A stretch of DNA of 38,334 nucleotides, from NCBI GenBank assembly GCA_033578915.1, contig JAVQWQ010000003.1, positions 1 to 38,334 of the forward strand, written 5' to 3'. The translations under genes were made by a program, and so were the position numbers. The notes below the pieces were generated by a model, which was not told where the DNA came from, did not search any database, and saw only the letters and a program-made list of their open reading frames with translations. Below are positions 18,665-26,537 of this stretch, piece by piece; position 1 is the stretch's first letter; each line of letters begins with the position of its first letter. The stretch comes from UBA7692 sp033578915. Lineage in GTDB: Bacteria > Bacteroidota > Bacteroidia > Chitinophagales > LD1.

Positions 18665-19402
18665 ATGAAACATCAAGTTACTCCTTACGGACTTAAAGAC
18701 AAATCTAAAAAGGAGCAAGTGGAGCAAATGTTTGATAACATTGCTCCGCGTTACGATTTTTTAAATCATCTGCTAAGTTTAGGCATAGATAAAAAATGGA
18801 GAAAAAAGGCAGTTGATTACATTAATGAAATAAAACCTGCTACTGTTTTAGATGTAGCAACAGGCACAGGAGATTTTGCCCTCGAAGTAGTGAGAACCGG
18901 TGCTTCCACCATCATTGGATATGATTTAAGTGAAAATATGCTTGCCTACGGAAGGCAAAAAGTATCCCGCGCAGGATTATCAAACGTCATTCGGTTTATT
19001 AAGGGTGACAGTGAGAATATGCCATTTCCGGACAATAATTTTGATGCAGTAACCGTTGGTTTTGGCGTGCGCAACTTTGAATATCTGGAGCGTGGGCTTG
19101 CTGAAATATTTCGCGTGCTGAGGCCGGGAGGCCGTTTGGCCATTTTGGAGGTGAGCCTGCCGCGGAACCCTTTGATTAGAATGTTTTACAACCTATATTT
19201 TTCTTATGTTTTGCCTTTAATTGGTAGAATATTTTCGCGCGATGTACGGGCATATACTTACTTACCCGAAAGTGTCAAGGCATTTCCGCAGGGAGTTGCT
19301 TTTGTCCAGATTTTACAAGCTGCCGGGTTTGTACATGTGAAGTGGGAACCACTTACATTTGGCACTTGTGCGTTGTACACTGCTGAAAAACCCAAAACAT
19401 AA
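18665..19402 (+). CDS. ubiE: Demethylmenaquinone methyltransferase (UbiE/MenG)
   Basis: This SAM-dependent enzyme methylates demethylmenaquinone in the last step of menaquinone synthesis. The 245-residue product is of normal length. It has the N-terminal signature FDNIAPRYDFLNHLLSLGID, the SAM-binding motif LDVATGTGDFA near residues 60-70, the post-motif GYDLSENMLAYGRQK, and the family pattern VGFGVRNFEYLERGLAEIFRVLRPGG followed by a C-terminal half with FSRDVRAYTYLPESV. Menaquinone is the usual quinone of Bacteroidota, so the menaquinone step is more likely than the ubiquinone one. It is intact although its neighbours on both sides carry frameshifts. The PorT-family gene starts 16 bases later, so they may be co-transcribed. 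Confidence 0.95.
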   Translation: MKHQVTPYGLKDKSKKEQVEQMFDNIAPRYDFLNHLLSLGIDKKWRKKAVDYINEIKPATVLDVATGTGDFALEVVRTGASTIIGYDLSENMLAYGRQKVSRAGLSNVIRFIKGDSENMPFPDNNFDAVTVGFGVRNFEYLERGLAEIFRVLRPGGRLAILEVSLPRNPLIRMFYNLYFSYVLPLIGRIFSRDVRAYTYLPESVKAFPQGVAFVQILQAAGFVHVKWEPLTFGTCALYTAEKPKT

Positions 19403-19418
19403 CTGTATTATCTAAAAG

Positions 19419-20110
19419 ATGAGGCTTTTTTGTTTTTGTATTTTAGTTATAATTTATGCAGCAAACTCTGCAGTACATGCTCAGTTCAATATTCATGAGT
19501 TGGGAAGGAAACAGGTATATTTTGGGATTGCTGTAGGCTTAAATGCCTCTAATTTTACTGTGTTGCGCAAACCTAAGTTGCCCGAAAACGACACCATATA
19601 TTATGTAAGGCCACGATTGGGGCCTGGCTTCAATCTCGGAATTATTTGCAATTATCAGTTTCATCGCTATTTTGATTTACGTTTTATTCCTACATTATCA
19701 TTTTCTGATAAAATTTTAGAATACGGCCAAAAAGGTAAGCCTCCAGTAATTAATAAGACAATACAATCCATCTACCTGGACTTTCCGCTGTTGCTGCGTT
19801 ATAAAAGCGAACCGATTAAAGATTTTCGGATATATGTATTGGCAGGGATGCGTTACGACTTCGATCTTGCTTCCAATCAAAAAGCAAGGCGTGCAACCGA
19901 CATCATTAAGCTGATGCGCCATGATGTGTGTGTTGAAGCAGGTATCGGTTTTATGTTTTATTTTCCTTACTTAGTAGTATGAGTCCGGAATTTAAATTCA
20001 CTCATGGAATATTAAATATTCATGCGCCTACAGAAGGCCTCATTTATTCGCGCGTTTTAGACAGATTATTCTCCAGAGCATTGACCATCACCCTTAATCT
20101 CGAAGGTTAA
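19419..20110 (+). pseudogene. PorT/SprT-family outer-membrane barrel, one-base frameshift near the C-terminus
   Basis: The protein resembles PorT, an outer-membrane barrel needed for type IX secretion. The first frame has a signal peptide ending near AVHAQ, then KQVYFGIAVGLNASNF, RPRLGPGFNLGIICNYQF, YLDFPLLLRYKSEPIKDFRIYVLAGMRY and a final strand before a stop at 19982. In the next frame the expected family C-terminus follows: SPEFKFTHGILN, then DRLFSRALTITLNLEG and a stop at 20108-20110. One missing base between about 19962 and 19981 would give a single protein of about 230 residues. The TAATG at 20108-20112 overlaps the next gene, showing tight coupling. PorT versus a close barrel relative is likely but not certain. 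Confidence 0.82.
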
Positions 20111-20707
20111 TGGTAAATATTATTTGGCAACAATTTAATCTTTTGCCAGAAGTACACACGGCAGTGGTTGAGATAGATTATGGGGATGTTCCGAATCGTT
20201 TGCGGCAGTCTATGTTTGCAGCGATAGCAGCAAATATTGAGACAGGAGAAATCGCTGGAGATTGTGAAGGACCAGAGCGGAAAACCTTTCGATATTACCA
20301 GAAAATGGAATGTTTCTTTATCGCACACTAATGTCCTCGCTGCTGCTGCCGTGAGCAAACCATTCTACGTAGGTGTTGATATAGAAAAATTGGACAACCG
20401 AGCAGCACGCATTGCTTCCCGATTTCTTTCTGAAAATGAATTAGAATATCTACAAAATCAATCGCCTGAAACATTCACGCTTTTTTGGAGCGCCAAAGAA
20501 AGCTTATATAAACTTATTGGGCAGAGCGGTATCAGCTTTTCCCGTCAATTACACATTGAACCCACTTCGCTGAAAAAAGAGGGTTACTTAATTGCATCAA
20601 TAAATTTAAAGGACACAAACATAAGCGGTCTGAAGATCTACTATCGTTTCCTGCAAAATCATGTATTTACCTTAGTAAGCTCAAACACAACTCTGCTCAA
20701 TCTGTAA
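20110..20707 (+). pseudogene. 4'-phosphopantetheinyl transferase (Sfp type), frameshifted
   Basis: Enzymes of this superfamily transfer phosphopantetheine from CoA to acyl or peptidyl carrier proteins. The catalytic part is complete in the second frame: SGKPFDITRKWNVSLSHT, then VGVDIEKLDN with the metal-binding Asp and Glu, and FWSAKESLYKLIG, the WxxKE motif. The N-terminal 40 or so residues lie in the preceding frame from the ATG at 20110, which overlaps the PorT stop as TAATG. The frames must join between a frame-two stop at 20225 and a frame-one stop at 20329; one extra base would explain it. Restored length is about 198 residues, shorter than but close to the family. The N-terminal half is weakly conserved, so a second small error there is possible. 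Its carrier protein is not in this window. Confidence 0.78.
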
Positions 20708-21464
20708 TAAAAAAACGCATCCACACATTGCGGATTTTATTTCTTAGATGCGGAACTTCTAGGCAAAGAAAAGCGGTATGTTTTCCTTTTATTCTTCGAA
20801 TTTCTCTTAACATTTCAAGGCTCAGACTATCATTTGGGCTGCGGAAATGCTTCTCCATATTTCCTTTGATAATCGTAAGCCGGACCGCTTTAATTCTTCT
20901 TGCAGTATCTGAGTATTCATTATCAAAAAGAAGCACTCTGGGCCTCTCCAGTAAATCTCTTTTATTGTAAACGTTGTTCCGCTCCAGGCGAAAATCCGGA
21001 TATAATTTTATGATATTAGTCTTTGATTTAGGAAGAACCGGATAAAATTTACCAGTACTTTTTAAAATGTATTCTTTCATAAGAAGAATACGTGTTTTTT
21101 GCTGGTTGATGATAATAAACCGCAAAGAAGATTTTTCCGTTCCTTTTGGAAAAGTGGGCTTGGGTTGAATTACTATGAAGGAGTCATACAGCGTAGCCAG
21201 TCCTTTGTCGAAAAAAGACTGGGATATCTTAAATCCTTCCGCAATTTCGTATCTAAAAATATATTCAGTGCCTTCTTCCAGAGTATCTAAATCAGGTTCA
21301 AGCTTTAATTCAGATCGTTGTTGGATAGGGATAAAAATTTCCTTTTGCGGCTGCGAAAACGCCTGTAGAATTGTTAATTGTCCTATAAGAATAAAATAAA
21401 TCCTGTTCAAAATATTTCTAAAATTAACTATATTGGATATCGAGCCCGATAGCCTAACCAACAC
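20697..21464 (-). CDS. Secreted protein of unknown function, possibly GldM-C-like
   Basis: I do not recognise the family with confidence. The frame opens at a GTG (21464), but an in-frame TTG at 21410 gives a cleaner signal peptide (NRIYFILIGQLTILQAFSQ) and a product of 237 residues. The mature part is charged and beta-rich, with GTEYIFRYEIAEGF, FPKGTEKSSLRFIIIN and a C-terminal segment NDSLSLEMLREIRRIKG followed by FLCLEVPHLRNKIR. That last pattern, a helix ending in a basic turn and then a strand, recalls the C-terminal domain of the gliding protein GldM, but I would not assign it on this alone. The 3' end overlaps the phosphopantetheinyl transferase end by 11 bases on the opposite strand. 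Confidence 0.65.
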   Translation of the reverse strand: MLVRLSGSISNIVNFRNILNRIYFILIGQLTILQAFSQPQKEIFIPIQQRSELKLEPDLDTLEEGTEYIFRYEIAEGFKISQSFFDKGLATLYDSFIVIQPKPTFPKGTEKSSLRFIIINQQKTRILLMKEYILKSTGKFYPVLPKSKTNIIKLYPDFRLERNNVYNKRDLLERPRVLLFDNEYSDTARRIKAVRLTIIKGNMEKHFRSPNDSLSLEMLREIRRIKGKHTAFLCLEVPHLRNKIRNVWMRFFITD

Positions 21465-21504
21465 TTAAAATGTGCATAAAATAGTTTTACACCATTGAAA
21501 AAAA

Positions 21505-21512
21505 TACATTTG
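21505..21512 (+). promoter_or_regulatory. -7 element TACATTTG of mreB
   Basis: TACATTTG fits the Bacteroidota TAnnTTTG consensus and would start a transcript near 21519, leaving a leader of about 33 bases that carries a Shine-Dalgarno-like sequence. Confidence 0.6.
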
Positions 21513-21533
21513 CACCCGAAATGAGGAAAAAAT

Positions 21534-21545
21534 AAAAGGAGAAGG
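21534..21545 (+). promoter_or_regulatory. Strong Shine-Dalgarno sequence of mreB
   Basis: AAAAGGAGAAGG contains AGGAG ending 10 bases before the ATG at 21552. Most genes in this window show no such site, so mreB stands out and is probably translated efficiently. Confidence 0.7.
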
Positions 21546-21551
21546 ATACCA

Positions 21552-22571
21552 ATGTGGAATTTTTTCACCCAGGAAATAGCAATTGACCTTGGCACAGCCA
21601 ATACGTTGATTATTCACAACGATAAAGTAGTTGTAGATGAGCCGTCTATTGTGGCTATTGACAGAAGAACTGAAAAAGTTATTGCTGTTGGCTCGCGCGC
21701 CATGCAGATGCATGAAAAAACGCATGAGAATATCAAGACCATTCGTCCGTTGAAAGACGGCGTAATAGCCGACTTTCAGGCGGCAGAGAGCATGATACGT
21801 GAGATGATTAAAATGATTTTCAAGAACAAAACTTTTTTGTTCCCACCGCGCTTCAGAATGGTTATTTGTATTCCATCTGGGATTACAGAAGTGGAAAAGC
21901 GCGCTGTAAAGGATAGCGCTGAGCAAGCCGGAGGCCAGGAAGTGAAAATGATACATGAACCCATGGCAGCAGCTATTGGTATTGGAATTGATGTAGAGGA
22001 GCCCAACGGCAATATGATTATTGACATTGGTGGCGGCACTACAGAGATTGCTGTCATTGCTTTAAGCGGTATTGTATGTGACCAAAGTATCCGTGTAGCC
22101 GGCGATGAATTTACTCTCGATATTGTAGATTATATGCGCCGCCAGCATAATATGCTCATTGGCGAGAGAACTGCCGAGCTCATCAAAATCAATGTAGGCT
22201 CTGCCCTTACAGACATAGACAATCCTCCGGACGACTTTCCTGTAAACGGGCGCGACCTCATGACTGGCATTCCCAAACAGATTATTGTTTCTTATTCAGA
22301 AATTGCCCATGCCATTGACAAGTCAATTTCTAAAATAGAAGAAGCTATCCTAAAGGCACTGGAAACCACACCTCCTGAGCTGGCCGCAGATATTTTTAAA
22401 ACAGGGCTTTATCTTACGGGAGGCGGGGCCTTGCTTAGAGGCTTGGATAAACGTATAAGCCAAAAAACCAAACTACCTGTTCATGTTGCAGAAGACCCGC
22501 TGCGCGCTGTGGTTCGCGGCACAGGTATCGCCCTCAAAAACATGCATAAATTTACTTTCCTGCTCGATTAA
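21552..22571 (+). CDS. mreB: Rod shape-determining protein MreB
   Basis: MreB is a bacterial actin that forms membrane-associated filaments and guides lateral cell-wall synthesis. The 339-residue product is of standard length. The phosphate-1 loop DLGTANTLI is at about residues 10-18, the phosphate-2 region has NMIIDIGGGTTEIAVIA, and the adenosine motif is YLTGGGALLRGLDKRI. The amphipathic start MWNFFTQEIAID fits the membrane-binding N-terminus. The usual partners mreC, mreD, pbpA and rodA are not next to it; the following gene is sucD on the opposite strand. A perfect -7 element and a clear Shine-Dalgarno sequence precede it, indicating that it is transcribed alone. Confidence 0.96.
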   Translation: MWNFFTQEIAIDLGTANTLIIHNDKVVVDEPSIVAIDRRTEKVIAVGSRAMQMHEKTHENIKTIRPLKDGVIADFQAAESMIREMIKMIFKNKTFLFPPRFRMVICIPSGITEVEKRAVKDSAEQAGGQEVKMIHEPMAAAIGIGIDVEEPNGNMIIDIGGGTTEIAVIALSGIVCDQSIRVAGDEFTLDIVDYMRRQHNMLIGERTAELIKINVGSALTDIDNPPDDFPVNGRDLMTGIPKQIIVSYSEIAHAIDKSISKIEEAILKALETTPPELAADIFKTGLYLTGGGALLRGLDKRISQKTKLPVHVAEDPLRAVVRGTGIALKNMHKFTFLLD

Positions 22572-22585
22572 AGCGCAAGAGGAAT

Positions 22586-23473
22586 TTACCCAACAGTAAC
22601 CCCCTTAAGTACTGCAGCCACAGTTTCTCCTATTTCTGCTGGAGTGGCCACAACGTGTAGCCCGCATTCTTTCATGATTTTCATTTTAGCTGCCGCAGTG
22701 TCTTCTGCTCCGCCTATAATAGCACCTGCATGACCCATCCTACGGCCGGGAGGCGCTGTTTGTCCGGCTATAAATCCTATAACAGGCTTGGGGTTGCCTA
22801 TGCTTTTTAACCAGCGAGCCGCTTCAGCCTCGAGGCCGCCTCCTATTTCGCCGATCATCACAATGGCTTCAGTTTCCGGGTCATTTACAAAAAGCTCGAT
22901 GGCCTCTTTGGTGGTGGTGCCTATGATAGGGTCGCCACCAATGCCGATGGCAGTGGTAATGCCTAAACCTGCTTTAACTACCTGGTCTGCAGCCTCATAA
23001 GTAAGTGTACCCGACTTTGACACTATTCCAATAGTTCCTTTCTTAAATACAAAGCCGGGCATAATGCCCACCTTAGCTTCCTCGGCGGTGATAACGCCAG
23101 GGCAGTTAGGCCCGATGAGTCGGGACGAACGCGAGGATAGGAAATGTTTCACCTTTACCATGTCTTGCACAGGAATGCCTTCTGTGATGGCAACAATTAA
23201 CTCAATACCTGCATCGGCTGCTTCCATAATAGCATCTGCGGCAAATGCCGGAGGTACAAATATGATGCTGACATTTGCCCCTTCCTTGTTTCTGGCTTCC
23301 CATACTGTATTAAACACAGGCCTGTCCAGATGCCTTTCTCCTCCTTTACCAGGAGTAACGCCTCCTACTACATTCGTTCCGTAATCAATCATCTGAGAAG
23401 CGTGAAAAGTGCCTTCCTTCCCTGTAAATCCCTGTACTATTACCCTGGAGTTTTTGTTTACTAATACACTCAT
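22586..23473 (-). CDS. sucD: Succinate-CoA ligase (ADP-forming) alpha subunit
   Basis: SucD forms with SucC the enzyme that converts succinyl-CoA to succinate with formation of ATP or GTP in the TCA cycle. The 295-residue protein has the CoA-binding Rossmann N-terminus (VIVQGFTGKEGTFHASQM), GPNCPGVI, and the catalytic phosphohistidine His248 in GRRMGHAGAII. All expected motifs are present. The beta-subunit gene is not in this window, which is common in Bacteroidota. It starts 42 bases after the MlaF-like stop, so it may be read through from the upstream operon or have its own promoter; none stands out. Confidence 0.96.
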   Translation of the reverse strand: MSVLVNKNSRVIVQGFTGKEGTFHASQMIDYGTNVVGGVTPGKGGERHLDRPVFNTVWEARNKEGANVSIIFVPPAFAADAIMEAADAGIELIVAITEGIPVQDMVKVKHFLSSRSSRLIGPNCPGVITAEEAKVGIMPGFVFKKGTIGIVSKSGTLTYEAADQVVKAGLGITTAIGIGGDPIIGTTTKEAIELFVNDPETEAIVMIGEIGGGLEAEAARWLKSIGNPKPVIGFIAGQTAPPGRRMGHAGAIIGGAEDTAAAKMKIMKECGLHVVATPAEIGETVAAVLKGVTVG

Positions 23474-23515
23474 TTTCTTTATTTAAAAGATTTTGAAATG
23501 TTGTAAAGAGGCTTG

Positions 23516-24274
23516 CTAAAATTTTGCACGCATCCTCAGTTCTTTTAAAAAATCAGACGCGAATATAAAATCAAAAAGTTCTCCGGAAGTTATTTCTAAT
23601 ATTTCTTTATTGGTTCCTTCCCAGTATTTTATTCCTTCGTGAAGAAATATGACCTTGTCGCCTATACTCATCACGCTATTCATATCATGCGTATTGATTA
23701 CAGTAGTCATATTATATTCTTCGGTTAGTTCTTTAATCAGACGGTCAATAATGAGAGCAGTTTTTGGGTCAAGCCCTGAATTAGGCTCATCGCAAAAAAG
23801 ATATTTCGGATTATTTACAATAGCCCGTGCTATACCTACTCTTTTTTTCATACCACCGGAAAGTTCTCCCGGATATTTTTTATTGGTTCCGCTCATATTT
23901 ACTTTTTGCAGGCAAAAATTCACTCTCTCTTTTTTTTCCGCATCGCTCATATCTGTAAACATATCGAGCGGGAATCGAATATTTTCTTCTACTGTAAGAG
24001 AATCGAACAAAGCAGTGCCTTGAAAAAGCATGCCAAACTCCTGCCTTATTTTCTTCTTTTCATCAAAATCCATTTTGGTAATATCCCTGTTGTCGTATAA
24101 TATACTTCCTTCATCAGGTTCAAAGAGCCCTACCAGGCATTTTAAAGTTACTGTTTTGCCGGATCCCGACTTGCCTATGATAAGATTACACTTTCCCTCC
24201 TCGAACACAGCGCTGATGCCTTTCAGAACCTGATGTTCGCCAAAACTCTTCTTAACATTAATCATTTCTATCAT
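23516..24274 (-). CDS. ABC transporter ATP-binding protein, MlaF-like
   Basis: This ATPase powers an MlaE-type phospholipid or organic-solvent transporter at the inner membrane. The 252-residue protein has Walker A GKSGSGKT (residues 34-41), the ABC signature ELSGGMKKRVGIAR (LSGGM near 138-142), Walker B YLFCDEPNSGLD, and an H-loop NTHDM. The combination GMKKR in the signature is typical of MlaF. The start ATG overlaps the MlaE-like stop by four bases (ATGA), so they are translationally coupled. No MlaD-like substrate-binding gene follows in the operon, so the lipid partner must be encoded elsewhere. Direction of lipid transport cannot be read from the sequence. Confidence 0.92.
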   Translation of the reverse strand: MIEMINVKKSFGEHQVLKGISAVFEEGKCNLIIGKSGSGKTVTLKCLVGLFEPDEGSILYDNRDITKMDFDEKKKIRQEFGMLFQGTALFDSLTVEENIRFPLDMFTDMSDAEKKERVNFCLQKVNMSGTNKKYPGELSGGMKKRVGIARAIVNNPKYLFCDEPNSGLDPKTALIIDRLIKELTEEYNMTTVINTHDMNSVMSIGDKVIFLHEGIKYWEGTNKEILEITSGELFDFIFASDFLKELRMRAKF

Positions 24275-25014
24275 AACAGAAGGAATGCTACGAGAAAATT
24301 CACCACAATAACCACAACACTGCTTTGCACAACAGCCTGAGTGCTTGCAATGCCTATTTCAACTGCACCGCCCTTAACTGTATAGCCCTTATAGCAGGAA
24401 ATTGAAGATATGATGAACGCAAAAAGCACAGATTTTATGAACATAATGAACACATCGTAACTTTTCATTCCATCTTGTACTCCGCGAACATATTCGCTAC
24501 TAGAATAAAAATTGCCAAGTACTCCGGCGAGCCATCCACCGATGATTCCCAGAAAAACACTGATAACTACAAGCATAGGAAACATAAATACTGCGGCAAC
24601 TATTTTTGGTCCTATCAAATAGGAGCGTGTATTAACGCCCATAATTTCGTAGGCATCTATTTGTTCGCTGATGCGCATAGTGCCTAATTCTGATGCAATA
24701 TTTGAGCCAACTTTACCTGCCAGAAGTAGTGCAGAAAGGGTAGGGGCAAGTTCAAGAATCATGCTCTTGCGCACAATGGCGCCCATCCACCACATAGGGA
24801 TAAGGCTTATACTGCGCAACTGGTAGGAGAATTGCACCGCGGTAACTGCGCCCATGAATAGGGAAATTATAGCAATGATAGGCAAAGATCCAATGCCGAT
24901 GGAATAGCATTGGCGCATAGTTTCCAGCCAGTACATCTTTGATTTTTCAGGACGTGCAAATGAGGCACGCATCAAGATCAGATATTCACCAACTGCTTCA
25001 AATAATTTCAACAT
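24271..25014 (-). CDS. ABC transporter permease, MlaE family
   Basis: MlaE-family permeases form the membrane part of phospholipid transporters linking inner and outer membranes. From the ATG at 25014 the protein has 247 residues with about five membrane segments. Family features include FMGAVTAVQFSYQL, the ELAPTLSALLLAGKVGSNIASELGTMRISEQIDA block with the conserved Glu-rich loop, and EIMGVNTRSYLIGPK. The frame is open up to a TTG at 25047, but that would add 11 residues and overlap the glycosyltransferase stop by 20 bases, so the ATG is preferred. It lies between a glycosyltransferase and the MlaF-like ATPase in one operon. Confidence 0.92.
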   Translation of the reverse strand: MLKLFEAVGEYLILMRASFARPEKSKMYWLETMRQCYSIGIGSLPIIAIISLFMGAVTAVQFSYQLRSISLIPMWWMGAIVRKSMILELAPTLSALLLAGKVGSNIASELGTMRISEQIDAYEIMGVNTRSYLIGPKIVAAVFMFPMLVVISVFLGIIGGWLAGVLGNFYSSSEYVRGVQDGMKSYDVFIMFIKSVLFAFIISSISCYKGYTVKGGAVEIGIASTQAVVQSSVVVIVVNFLVAFLLL

Positions 25015-25027
25015 ACATCTATCAAAG

Positions 25028-25990
25028 CTATATTTTACTTGATTCAAATCCTATTCGCTGAGATATAAGATATTCGTTTCTGTTTGCTGCACTTCGCGAA
25101 ACAAGCTCGGCAAGGAAACCCGTAAGAAAAAGTTGCACACCAATAATAAGTGAAACGATACCCAAATAAAACACCGGCCGCTCTGTCATGCGATAGGCTG
25201 CGAAAGCATATTTGGCAATTGTGAGATATAAAAGCACGCAAAAACCAATGAAAAAGCTCAACACTCCCATTCCTCCAAAAAGATGCATAGGCCTTTTGGA
25301 AAAGCGGGTAATGAAGGTAACACTCAATAAATCAAGAAAACCAAACAGAAAACGTTCAAGGCCAAATTTGGTCTTTCCATATTTTCTTGGGCGATGCTGC
25401 ACAACTTTTTCTCCTATTTTTCCGAAACCGGCTCTGCGCGCGAGCACTGGAATGTAACGATGCATTTCTCCATACACCTCTATGCTTTTTACTACCTCTT
25501 GTCTGTACGCCTTTAGCCCGCAATTAAAGTCGTGTAGTTTAATGCCGGTAACCAATCTGGTGGCTGCATTATACAACTTTGTAGGAATTGTCTTTGAAAG
25601 CGGATCATACCTTTTTTTCTTCCAACCGCTCACCATATCGTAACGGTCTTCCACAATCATTTTATAAAGATGAGGAATTTCATCCGGAGAATCCTGCAGG
25701 TCGGCATCCATGGTTATGACAACCCTGCCGCTGGCAGATTGGAAGCCGGTATGTAAGGCTGCGCTCTTGCCGTAATTTCTGTTAAGGCGAATTGCTTTTA
25801 TAGACTTGTTTTCTGCTGCGAGCGAACGTATTACTTCCCATGAGTTGTCTGTACTTCCATCGTCCACAAACAAAATTTCATAACTGTAGTGATGCGAATC
25901 CATTACTTTTTTTATCCAGCTGGCCAGTTCTGGCAGAGACTCAGCCTCATTGAGCAGAGGAACAACAACTGTAATATCAGGATTCTCCAT
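25028..25990 (-). CDS. Family 2 glycosyltransferase with two C-terminal membrane segments
   Basis: The 320-residue protein is a GT-A fold glycosyltransferase of the polyprenyl-phosphate sugar transferase type (DPM1/ArnC/GtrB-like), which puts a sugar from a nucleotide donor onto a lipid carrier at the inner membrane. The donor-binding region has VVVPLLNEAESL, FVDDGSTDNSW near 41-51 and the metal motif DADLQD near 95-100. Two hydrophobic helices near 232-255 and 268-291 anchor the C-terminus. Sugar and acceptor lipid are not readable. Its ATG shares a base with the DUF4199 stop (TGATG), showing translational coupling. Confidence 0.92.
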   Translation of the reverse strand: MENPDITVVVPLLNEAESLPELASWIKKVMDSHHYSYEILFVDDGSTDNSWEVIRSLAAENKSIKAIRLNRNYGKSAALHTGFQSASGRVVITMDADLQDSPDEIPHLYKMIVEDRYDMVSGWKKKRYDPLSKTIPTKLYNAATRLVTGIKLHDFNCGLKAYRQEVVKSIEVYGEMHRYIPVLARRAGFGKIGEKVVQHRPRKYGKTKFGLERFLFGFLDLLSVTFITRFSKRPMHLFGGMGVLSFFIGFCVLLYLTIAKYAFAAYRMTERPVFYLGIVSLIIGVQLFLTGFLAELVSRSAANRNEYLISQRIGFESSKI

Positions 25991-26520
25991 CAGCGAATCG
26001 TTGTGGTGGTATCGTTTCTTCTTACAAAAACAGCAATTAGCGCCGAAAAAATTGCAGTAATGATTGCTGAAGCCAACATTCTGAAAGACAATGAAGTTAT
26101 AGTTGGCCTAAAATCTTGATATTTTATTTCGTTTATGTATCTCTCTACCTGATCATCTGGTAGGTTAAGTTTTTCATAGAGATCAGCGGTTTTTTTTATG
26201 GCAGCCTCCTTAACCACCTCAACCATAGATGGGTCTATAAAATTGAAAAAAACATAACCATATATGTCAATAGCAAATGCAGCGATTATTCCTGTTATAA
26301 ATACAACCAGAAATGCCTGCAAATAACTTTTATAGCCATTATTTTCTTTTCTAAAAGTAATTCCGGCATATATCATGAAAAAGATAGCGAACCCGTAAAG
26401 TATGATTGTAAAAAACGAAGCCAGCAACTCTGCATTTATCAAATACAGCATCATGTAGGAGGCAATCATACAAAGCCCGGCAACTAAACCGTATTTGATT
26501 GATGTGGAAAATTTATTCAT
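25990..26520 (-). CDS. DUF4199 domain membrane protein
   Basis: The 176-residue protein has four predicted membrane helices: around 12-28, 34-52, 68-90 and 146-168. Between the third and fourth is a charged region with VKEAAIKKTADLYEKLNLPDDQVERY. This layout and the FRKENNGYKSYLQAF segment after helix 2 match DUF4199, a Bacteroidota family with no established function. It begins 17 bases after the dihydroorotase-like stop and its own stop overlaps the glycosyltransferase start. A helper role for the membrane glycosyltransferase is only inferred from coupling. Confidence 0.85.
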   Translation of the reverse strand: MNKFSTSIKYGLVAGLCMIASYMMLYLINAELLASFFTIILYGFAIFFMIYAGITFRKENNGYKSYLQAFLVVFITGIIAAFAIDIYGYVFFNFIDPSMVEVVKEAAIKKTADLYEKLNLPDDQVERYINEIKYQDFRPTITSLSFRMLASAIITAIFSALIAVFVRRNDTTTTIR

Positions 26521-26537
26521 TATCCAGATTCTTTTTC

